Source of the DNA: an uncultured Collinsella sp. | GTDB taxonomy: Bacteria; Actinomycetota; Coriobacteriia; Coriobacteriales; Coriobacteriaceae | NCBI GenBank assembly: GCA_900555355.1 | Contig: USKV01000121.1 | Coordinates: forward strand, 1 to 5,207 | Length of the DNA: 5,207 nt | Direction: 5' to 3' | In this document: in pieces, positions 1 to 4,502 of the stretch | Position numbering within the stretch: position 1 is the stretch's first letter | How the letters are laid out: each line of letters opens with the position of its first letter | Notes under the pieces: model-generated | The model's input: only the letters and a program-made list of their open reading frames with translations | Database searches by the model: none | What the model was told of the DNA's origin: nothing | Program-made: the position numbers and the translations under genes

Positions 1-790
1 CCACGCCCATAAACGTAAGGCCGCAGGCAGGCGCCGTGGGACCCGCAGCGGTACGGTCGCAGGCATCAATGACCTCGCGCATCCATTCGGGATCGCGACG
101 ATGCATGCCAATCTCCACGAGCGTGCCTACAATGGTGCGCACCATCGAGTGCAAAAACGCGTTACCCTCGATAGTGAAGGTCAGGATATCCTCGCCAAAA
201 GCGACCTCGTGGCCAAACTCGGCACGCATCACGCAGCGGTGCGTGGGCTTGCCCACGGCAGAGGCGACCTTACAAAAGCTCTTAAAGTCCTGCTCGCCCA
301 AGAGCGCAGGGCACGCGGCAGCCATGGCATCGACATCCAAGGGGTAGCGATGCCACCACACCGCACCGCGCGAGAGCACGGGGCGCGCGTCGCGATCAGC
401 AATACGGTACGTATACGTACGGGAACGCGCATCAAAGCGTGCAGAAAAGCCCTTACGGGCCTTGTAGACCTCGTTTATGGCGATATCTTTGGGCAGCAGC
501 GCATCCATAGCCCTCAGCCACCTACGGTGCGTCAAAGCCAGCTCAGCGTCCGTTACGGGCACACTAATGTACTGGGCCACCGCATGCACGCCGGCATCGG
601 TACGCCCCGCGCATGTCAGGTCAATCGGACGGCGCAGCAGCGTCTCGATAGCGCGGCGCAACTCGCCCGCAACGGTCGTCTGGCCCGGCTGCTCGGCAAA
701 TCCGCTATACGAGAAGCCGTCATAGGCAACACGGAATACGAGCGTGGCATCGAGCTCTGGAATCGAATTGAAATCAGACGGCGCAGTCAT
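1..790 (-). CDS. truA: tRNA pseudouridine(38-40) synthase TruA, 3' end cut by window edge
   Basis: TruA converts uridines 38-40 of the tRNA anticodon stem-loop to pseudouridine in the cytoplasm. Reading down from ATG 790 gives 263 open residues to the window edge, with no stop reached. The family is usually about 245-280 residues, so only a short C-terminal piece should be missing. The signature AGRTDAGVHA lies at residues 61-70 with the catalytic Asp at 65. The segment FSARFDARSRTYTYRI follows, with the conserved active-site Tyr near residue 126. Further on are GEQDFKSFCK (about residue 165) and NAFLHSMVR, also typical of TruA. The start is supported by GGGAG five bases upstream (796-800). 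The usual YxGWQ motif reads YSGFAEQPG here, a known type of variant. It lies behind a terminator that ends the ribosomal operon, so it probably has its own promoter (858-885). Identity is near certain. Confidence 0.96.
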   Translation of the reverse strand, partial: MTAPSDFNSIPELDATLVFRVAYDGFSYSGFAEQPGQTTVAGELRRAIETLLRRPIDLTCAGRTDAGVHAVAQYISVPVTDAELALTHRRWLRAMDALLPKDIAINEVYKARKGFSARFDARSRTYTYRIADRDARPVLSRGAVWWHRYPLDVDAMAAACPALLGEQDFKSFCKVASAVGKPTHRCVMRAEFGHEVAFGEDILTFTIEGNAFLHSMVRTIVGTLVEIGMHRRDPEWMREVIDACDRTAAGPTAPACGLTFMGV

Positions 791-825
791 GGGCGCTCCC
801 AACAAACAATCAACGGTATCGCGAC

Positions 826-856
826 AAAAAAAGAGGGATACGCGAACGTACCCCTC
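826..856 (-). terminator. Intrinsic terminator after rplQ
   Basis: On the minus strand GAGGGGTACG (856-847) pairs over ten positions with CGTATCCCTC (842-833), with one G-U wobble and a TTCG tetraloop. Seven T residues (832-826) follow immediately. This is a textbook Rho-independent terminator, placed 26 bases after the rplQ stop, and it should end most alpha-operon transcripts. On the plus strand there is no T-run, so it acts in one direction only. Read directly from sequence; activity is inferred. Confidence 0.9.
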
Positions 857-857
857 G

Positions 858-885
858 AATATAGCCTATGCAGACGGATTGTCTA
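858..885 (-). promoter_or_regulatory. Candidate truA promoter overlapping the rplQ stop codon
   Basis: On the minus strand TAGACA (885-880, five of six matches to TTGACA) is followed after 16 bases by TATATT (863-858, five of six matches to TATAAT). The first three bases of the -35 box are the TAG stop codon of rplQ. The expected start point is near 851, inside the 5' arm of the terminator stem. A separate promoter makes sense because the terminator would cut truA off from the operon. Sigma-70-type consensus matching is the only evidence. Confidence 0.5.
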
Positions 886-1350
886 CTCAGCGGTCTCCTC
901 AGCAGGAGCCTCCTCGACAGCCTCGACCTTCTTGGGAGCAGCGGCCTTCTTGGGGGCCGGAGCAGCCTTCTTGGCCTTAGGCGTGCAAGGCTCGGTGACG
1001 AGCTCCATGATAACGATGGGAGCGTTGTCGCCCTTACGGTTACCGAGCTTCATGATGCGGGTGTAACCGCCGTTGCGGTCCTGCCACATGCCCTGGGCAG
1101 CCTTGTCGAAGATCTCGGCAACGAGCTGCTTATCGCCGAGCTTGGCGATGGCCAGACGACGAGAGTGCAGGTCGCCCTTCTTGGCCCAGGTGATGATCGG
1201 ATCGACGACCGAACGCAGCGCCTTAGCGCGGGTCTCGGTGGTCTTGATGCGGTCGTTCTCGAAGAGGGCCTTGGCCAGGCTCTTCTTCATGGCCTTGGTG
1301 TGGCTCGCATCGGTGCCGAGCTTCAGGCCCTTCTTAACGTTGTGACGCAT
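883..1350 (-). CDS. rplQ: 50S ribosomal protein L17 with acidic C-terminal tail
   Basis: L17 is a large-subunit ribosomal protein that helps fold 23S rRNA near the exit tunnel. The 155-residue product opens with MRHNVKKGLKLGTDASH, the conserved L17 N-terminus. It contains TTETRAKALR (about residues 37-46) and the signature DRNGGYTRI (91-99). The conserved core ends near residue 120 (IVIMELVTE), matching the usual length of about 117. Residues 121-155 form a low-complexity tail, first Lys/Ala/Pro, then Glu/Ala; such tails are common in actinobacterial L17 and are probably disordered. GAGGAG lies ten bases before the ATG. It is the last gene of the alpha operon, 30 bases after rpoA, and is followed by a strong terminator. 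Its stop is TAG. Confidence 0.97.
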   Translation of the reverse strand: MRHNVKKGLKLGTDASHTKAMKKSLAKALFENDRIKTTETRAKALRSVVDPIITWAKKGDLHSRRLAIAKLGDKQLVAEIFDKAAQGMWQDRNGGYTRIMKLGNRKGDNAPIVIMELVTEPCTPKAKKAAPAPKKAAAPKKVEAVEEAPAEETAE

Positions 1351-1380
1351 GGTCTAGTTTCTCCTCAAATATGCGAAGCA

Positions 1381-2322
1381 TTAAGCCTTCAGGCTCAGGC
1401 CCATGGACTCAAGCTTGTCCTTCACTTCCTCGATCGACTTAACACCGAAGTTACGGATGTTAAGCAGATCGTTCTCCGAGAACTCAACGAGCTGACGGAC
1501 CGAGTGAATGCTGGCGCGCTTAAGGCAGTTGTAGGAACGGACGGAAAGGTCCAGATCCTCGATCTGCTTGTCCAGCTCGGCGTTGTCGTTGGTGACCTCG
1601 GGAGCGAAGATCGAAGCCTCCTCCTCGACCTCGGGGGTCTCGGCAAGGTTCATAAAGGCGGCCATATGCTGGTTGATGATATTGGCAGCCTGGACCACGG
1701 CGTCGCGCGGGGCGATGGAGCCGTTGGTCTCGATCTCGAGGACAAGGCGGTCGTAGTCGGTGTGCTGACCGACACGGCAAGCCTCAACGAGCTTGGCGCA
1801 ACGGGACACCGGCGAGTACAGCGAGTCGACGTGGATCACACCGATGGGATCGTTGTCGCGCTTGTTAGCCTCGCCAGAGACATAGCCGCGGCCATAGCCG
1901 ATGCGCATGCTCATGGTGAGATGGCCACCCTCGGTGAGCGTAGCGATGTGCTGCTCGGGGTTGACCAGCTCAAACTCGGACGGAATAAAGAAGTCCGCAC
2001 CGGTGACCTCGCAGGGGCCGTCAACCGAAATGGTGGCGGTCGCCTCGTCGGTCGTGCCGAGAGCCCTGAAGACAAGACCCTTGACATTCAGGACGATGTC
2101 GGTGACATCCTCGACCATGTTAGGGATGGTCATGAACTCGTGCTGCGCACCATCGATCTGAATAGCCTCGACGGCGGCACCCTCGAGCGAGGACAGAAGA
2201 ACGCGACGAAGGGAGTTACCCAGCGTATCGCCGTAGCCACGCTCGAGCGGCTCGACGGAGACACGAGCAGACGTCTCGTTGATCTCTTCGACCTGAACCT
2301 GAGGCCTAATGAATTCTGACAT
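1381..2322 (-). CDS. rpoA: DNA-directed RNA polymerase subunit alpha
   Basis: The alpha subunit dimerises to start assembly of RNA polymerase and contacts promoter DNA and activators. At 313 residues it has family length. The N-terminal domain (about 1-228) carries ERGYGDTLGNSLRRVLLSS (27-45), the conserved assembly motif. A glutamate-rich linker (228-250) leads to the C-terminal domain, where VRSYNCLK (261-268) holds counterparts of the E. coli DNA-binding Arg265, Asn268, Cys269 and Lys271 (here R262, N265, C266, K268). The helix-hairpin-helix segment NIRNFGVKSIEEVKDKL follows. GGAGG sits six bases before the ATG (2329-2333). The gene lies 32 bases after rpsD and 30 before rplQ, the standard alpha-operon position. 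No key residue is missing. Confidence 0.98.
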   Translation of the reverse strand: MSEFIRPQVQVEEINETSARVSVEPLERGYGDTLGNSLRRVLLSSLEGAAVEAIQIDGAQHEFMTIPNMVEDVTDIVLNVKGLVFRALGTTDEATATISVDGPCEVTGADFFIPSEFELVNPEQHIATLTEGGHLTMSMRIGYGRGYVSGEANKRDNDPIGVIHVDSLYSPVSRCAKLVEACRVGQHTDYDRLVLEIETNGSIAPRDAVVQAANIINQHMAAFMNLAETPEVEEEASIFAPEVTNDNAELDKQIEDLDLSVRSYNCLKRASIHSVRQLVEFSENDLLNIRNFGVKSIEEVKDKLESMGLSLKA

Positions 2323-2354
2323 GTATTACCTCCAGCCTCAGCAGCCCGGATGGA

Positions 2355-2951
2355 CTACTTAGAGTAGAGCTCGACGATGAGCTGCTCGTTGATATCACCG
2401 CTGATCTGCTCACGCGTCGGCAGAGCGAGCACGTTACCAGACAGCTTCTCGATATCGACCTCGAGCCAGCCAGGGACCTCAAAGCGCTCGGAGGAAATCA
2501 GGGCCTCCTTGATGGGGAGGAGGTCACGGAACTTCTCGCCGACAGCGACGACGTCGCCGGCCTTGACGCGGTAGGACGGGATGTCCACGCGCTTGCCGTT
2601 CACGGTGAAGTGACCGTGACGGACGGACTGACGAGCCTCTTTGCGGGTGCGGGCGAAGCCAAGACGGAAGACGACGTTGTCGAGGCGAGACTCAAGGATG
2701 ATCATGAGGTTCTCACCGGTGACGCCGTTCATCTTACGGGCCTTGTTGAAGTAGCCGTGGAACTGCTTCTCCAGAACGCCATAGATGAACTTGACCTTCT
2801 GCTTCTCGCGCAGCTGCATGCCGTACTCAGATTCCTTGCGACGGCGCTTGGGCTGACGGATAGATTCCTTCTTGCTGCTGTAACCGAGCTCAGCGGGATC
2901 GATCCCGAGCTGACGGCAGCGCTTAAGAACAGGAGTCCTGTCGATTGCCAT
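2355..2951 (-). CDS. rpsD: 30S ribosomal protein S4 (zinc-free type)
   Basis: S4 is a primary 16S rRNA-binding protein that nucleates 30S assembly. The product has 198 residues, slightly shorter than the usual 200-209. The N-terminal part has only one cysteine (Cys12) where zinc-binding S4 proteins carry four, so this is the Cys-minus form. SEYGMQLREKQKVKFIYGVLEKQF is split here as SEYGMQLREKQK (41-52) and FIYGVLEKQF (55-64), both conserved. The S4 RNA-binding domain runs about 88-150 (SRLDNVVFRLGFARTRKEAR, then HGHFTVNGKRVDIPSYRV). GAAAGGA precedes the ATG with a spacing of about eight bases. It is 19 bases after rpsK. In E. coli S4 represses the alpha operon by binding its mRNA leader; whether that holds here is unknown. 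Stop codon is TAG. Confidence 0.97.
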   Translation of the reverse strand: MAIDRTPVLKRCRQLGIDPAELGYSSKKESIRQPKRRRKESEYGMQLREKQKVKFIYGVLEKQFHGYFNKARKMNGVTGENLMIILESRLDNVVFRLGFARTRKEARQSVRHGHFTVNGKRVDIPSYRVKAGDVVAVGEKFRDLLPIKEALISSERFEVPGWLEVDIEKLSGNVLALPTREQISGDINEQLIVELYSK

Positions 2952-2970
2952 ATTGATACGATCCTTTCAG

Positions 2971-3375
2971 TTACACGCGGCGACGCTTCTTGGGGCGGCA
3001 GCCGTTGTGCGGAATGGGGGTCTTGTCCTGGATGCTCGAGACCTCGAGGCCAGCAGCCTGGAGGGAGCGGATGGCGGTCTCACGACCGGAGCCGGGGCCC
3101 TTGACGAAGACGGAAACCTTCTTCATGCCGTGCTCCATGGCCTGCTTGGCAGCAGCCTCGGCAGCCATCTGGGCAGCGAACGGCGTGGACTTACGGGAGC
3201 CCTTGAAGCCCACCTGGCCAGCCGACTTCCAGGAAATGACGTTGCCCTGGGGATCGGTGATCGAAACGATCGTGTTGTTGAACGTAGAACGAATGTGAGC
3301 CTGGCCCACGGAAATGTTCTTACGGTCCGCGCGCTTCAGACGGGCAGCGCGAACGTTCTTCTTAGCAGTAGCCAT
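2971..3375 (-). CDS. rpsK: 30S ribosomal protein S11
   Basis: S11 sits on the 30S platform and helps shape the site where mRNA leaves the ribosome. The 134-residue product shows the family pattern: a basic N-terminus, [18 protein letters not shown] (24-41), [10 protein letters not shown] (60-69) and VKGPGSGRE (91-99). It ends with [14 protein letters not shown], where Asn124-Gly125 matches the Asn-Gly that becomes isoaspartate in E. coli S11. The tail has Lys where many bacteria have a second Pro (RPP), a small variation. GGAG directly follows the rpsM stop (TAAGGAG, 3392-3386), so ribosomes ending rpsM stop at the next initiation site and the two genes are probably translationally coupled. 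The gap to rpsM is 14 bases. Confidence 0.97.
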   Translation of the reverse strand: MATAKKNVRAARLKRADRKNISVGQAHIRSTFNNTIVSITDPQGNVISWKSAGQVGFKGSRKSTPFAAQMAAEAAAKQAMEHGMKKVSVFVKGPGSGRETAIRSLQAAGLEVSSIQDKTPIPHNGCRPKKRRRV

Positions 3376-3389
3376 CTATCTAGCGCTCC

Positions 3390-3764
3390 TTATTTCTTCT
3401 TCTTAGCACCGATCTGACGCTTCGGGCCCTTACGGGTACGAGCGTTAGTGTGGGTGCGCTGGCCGCGGACCGGGAGGCCCTTGCGGTGACGAAGGCCGCG
3501 GTTGCAGCCGATGTCCATAAGGCGCTTGACGTTCTGGTTGCGCTCACGGCGGAGGTCGCCCTCAACCATGATCTGGTTCTTATCGATATAATCGCGGATG
3601 GCGTTAACCTCATCCTCGGTGAGGTCCTTAACGCGCGTATCCACGTTAACGTTGCACTCGACGCAAATCTTCGTCGCAGTGGTGCGGCCGATGCCGTAAA
3701 TGTAGGTCAGACCGATCTCAACGCGCTTCTCACGCGGGAGGTCGACACCATTAATACGGGCCAA
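3390..3764 (-). CDS. rpsM: 30S ribosomal protein S13, TTG start
   Basis: S13 is in the 30S head, contacts the P-site tRNA and bridges to the 50S subunit. The 124-residue product begins [21 protein letters not shown], with [10 protein letters not shown] (21-30) as helix-two-turn-helix region. The C-terminal signature [20 protein letters not shown] (91-110) is followed by a basic tail ending GAKKKK that reaches toward tRNA. The start codon is TTG at 3764: the conserved second residues Ala-Arg-Ile follow at once, AGGAG lies six bases upstream (3775-3771), and no in-frame ATG is near. The gene begins 14 bases after the rpmJ stop. A TTG start for an abundant ribosomal protein is unusual and may lower its translation rate. 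Confidence 0.97.
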   Translation of the reverse strand: MARINGVDLPREKRVEIGLTYIYGIGRTTATKICVECNVNVDTRVKDLTEDEVNAIRDYIDKNQIMVEGDLRRERNQNVKRLMDIGCNRGLRHRKGLPVRGQRTHTNARTRKGPKRQIGAKKKK

Positions 3765-3770
3765 CGTAGT

Positions 3771-3775
3771 CTCCT
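3771..3775 (-). promoter_or_regulatory. Shine-Dalgarno site that fixes the rpsM TTG start
   Basis: The minus strand reads GAGAGGAG then ACTACG then TTG. AGGAG is six bases from TTG, the ideal distance, and the codons before it (TTA AGA GAG GAG ACT ACG) contain no ATG or GTG. This supports TTG 3764 as the real start. Confidence 0.75.
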
Positions 3776-3778
3776 CTC

Positions 3779-3892
3779 TTAACCCTGACGCTGCTTATGA
3801 CGGGGGTTCTCGCAAATGACGAGGACCTTGCCATGGCGCCTAATGATTTTGCACTTATCGCACATCTTCTTGACCGAAGGACGTACCTTCAT
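3779..3892 (-). CDS. rpmJ: 50S ribosomal protein L36 (zinc-binding type)
   Basis: L36 is the smallest ribosomal protein and stabilises 23S rRNA in the 50S subunit. The 37-residue product starts [20 protein letters not shown] and ends [10 protein letters not shown], a full-length match to the family. Cys11, Cys14, Cys27 and His32 form the classic zinc ribbon, so this is the zinc-containing (Cys-plus) form, as expected for the housekeeping copy. AAAGGA (3904-3899) lies six bases before the ATG. It follows a 150-base gap after infA that holds inverted repeats and is first in the tightly packed alpha operon, 14 bases before rpsM. It ends with TAA. Confidence 0.97.
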   Translation of the reverse strand: MKVRPSVKKMCDKCKIIRRHGKVLVICENPRHKQRQG

Positions 3893-3941
3893 CGTTCTTC
3901 CTTTCGGTAGCGCTCAAACTACTTCCCTACTATCTACTCGC

Positions 3942-3971
3942 CCAGCCGCAGGCGTTTAAAACTATGGCTGG
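3942..3971 (-). repeat. Inverted repeat 2 in the infA-rpmJ gap
   Basis: On the minus strand CCAGCC (3971-3966) and GGCTGG (3947-3942) are perfect six-base complements with an 18-base loop that contains TTTAAA. No T-run follows, so it is not a terminator. It may be part of a folded mRNA leader; a six-base repeat alone is weak evidence. Confidence 0.4.
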
Positions 3972-3984
3972 TCTTCACACACAA

Positions 3985-4018
3985 TCCGACCGTAGGTTGA
4001 GCTAAGCCTGCAGTCGGA
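3985..4018 (-). repeat. Inverted repeat 1 (hairpin) in the infA-rpmJ gap
   Basis: On the minus strand TCCGACTG (4018-4011) pairs with CGGTCGGA (3992-3985) through one G-U wobble. After one A-C mismatch, AGG (4009-4007) pairs with CCT (3996-3994). The loop is ten bases, CTTAGCTCAA. The hairpin begins 25 bases after the infA stop and is followed by TTGTGTGTG, too broken a T-run for a good terminator. It could be a partial attenuator, a 3' end for infA messages, or part of a protein-binding leader for the operon beginning at rpmJ. The structure is visible; the role is inferred. Confidence 0.6.
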
Positions 4019-4042
4019 AATGGAGTGCGTGTATGCATGCCG

Positions 4043-4261
4043 CTATTTGTAGCGATAGGTGATGCGGCCGCGGGTCAGGTCGTACGGGGAAAGCTCCACG
4101 ACAACCCTGTCACCGGGGAGAATACGGATGTAATTCATTCGGATCTTGCCAGAAATGTTGCACAGAACCGAATGACCGTTCTCGAGCTCGACCTTAAACA
4201 TGGCGTTGGGCAACGGTTCCTTTACCGTACCCTCGAGCTCAATTGCGTCTTCCTTCTTCAC
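4043..4261 (-). CDS. infA: Translation initiation factor IF-1, GTG start
   Basis: IF-1 is an S1/OB-fold protein that sits in the 30S A site during initiation. With the GTG start at 4261 the product is 72 residues, the same as E. coli IF-1, and aligns without gaps: [20 protein letters not shown], then FKVELENGH (22-30), [18 protein letters not shown] (36-53) and [11 protein letters not shown] (57-67). An in-frame TGA (4270-4268) lies just upstream, so the only starts are TTG 4267 (74 residues) or GTG 4261. GTG fits better because the purine-rich AGAAAGA (4277-4271) is then about nine bases away. An ATG at 4271 is in another frame and stops after ten codons. The gene is isolated: 231 bases from map and 150 from rpmJ. 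Identity is certain; the start is moderately sure. Confidence 0.95.
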   Translation of the reverse strand: MKKEDAIELEGTVKEPLPNAMFKVELENGHSVLCNISGKIRMNYIRILPGDRVVVELSPYDLTRGRITYRYK

Positions 4262-4300
4262 AAGCAATCATCTTTCTCTAGAAAACGACAGCGATTGAGT

Positions 4301-4351
4301 ATTCTACAATACGCATGCACGTATCGTAGTATCTTCGTAATGGCTCCACAA
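4301..4351 (-). promoter_or_regulatory. Possible infA promoter region
   Basis: On the minus strand TTGTGG (4351-4346) and TACGAT (4328-4323) are 17 bases apart, a weak -35/-10 pair. Downstream, TAGAAT (4306-4301) matches five of six -10 bases but has no convincing -35. A dyad, ATACG-N6-CGTAT (4324-4309), lies between them. The position 40-90 bases before infA and after the palindrome suits a promoter, but the matches are modest. Confidence 0.3.
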
Positions 4352-4371
4352 CTAAGTGGAACTTGTTACAT

Positions 4372-4502
4372 TGAAATGTAAAACAAAGCCGTTCCCTGAT
4401 GCCCAAGATCGCCTTGAAATGAGAAGACATAGACCTTGGGGTCATGCCTTCGAAATTGAAAGGCGAGGTTGGGCATCAGGGGGCGACGACTTTTACATTT
4501 CA
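4372..4502. repeat. 131-bp near-palindromic element at the map/infA junction (MITE-like or structural)
   Basis: The ends are perfect 12-bp inverted repeats: TGAAATGTAAAA (4372-4383) and TTTTACATTTCA (4491-4502). Inside them is a perfect 13-bp pair, CCCTGATGCCCAA (4394-4406) with TTGGGCATCAGGG (4469-4481). Then come TCGCCTT (4409-4415) with AAGGCGA (4460-4466), AAT (4418-4420) with ATT (4455-4457), GAAGaCAT (4423-4430) with ATGcCTTC (4444-4451), and GACC (4432-4435) with GGTC (4440-4443) around a TTGG loop. The whole can fold into one long hairpin in either strand. It contains the map stop codon. No coding sequence of its own and no clear target-site duplication are seen. It may be a miniature inverted-repeat element, a REP-type repeat, or a native terminator/processing hairpin; I cannot tell which. 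Confidence 0.8.

Noticed and set aside
407..420. Perfect 14-bp palindrome GTACGTATACGTAC inside truA
   Set aside because: It arises from the alternating Arg-Thr-Tyr-Thr-Tyr codons of a conserved motif; an operator in mid-gene is unlikely.
101..1066. 321-codon open frame on the plus strand opposite truA and the end of rplQ
   Set aside because: It overlaps clearly conserved minus-strand genes, crosses the terminator, and has no recognisable domain or ribosome site.
868..2319. 483-codon open frame on the plus strand opposite rplQ and rpoA
   Set aside because: rpoA and rplQ are in the same frame, and this antisense frame is codon-aligned with both. It is open because TTA, CTA and TCA codons are rare here, and it ends exactly opposite the TCA codon for Ser2 of rpoA. 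The translation is Leu/Gly/Asp-rich with no family resemblance.
2610..3417. Overlapping plus-strand frames opposite rpsD and rpsK
   Set aside because: They are shadows of highly conserved ribosomal protein genes in biased codon use, with no independent coding signs.
3953..3984. TTGTGT-17 bp-TTTTAA as a promoter for rpmJ
   Set aside because: Each box matches only about half of the consensus, no better than chance in a 150-base gap.
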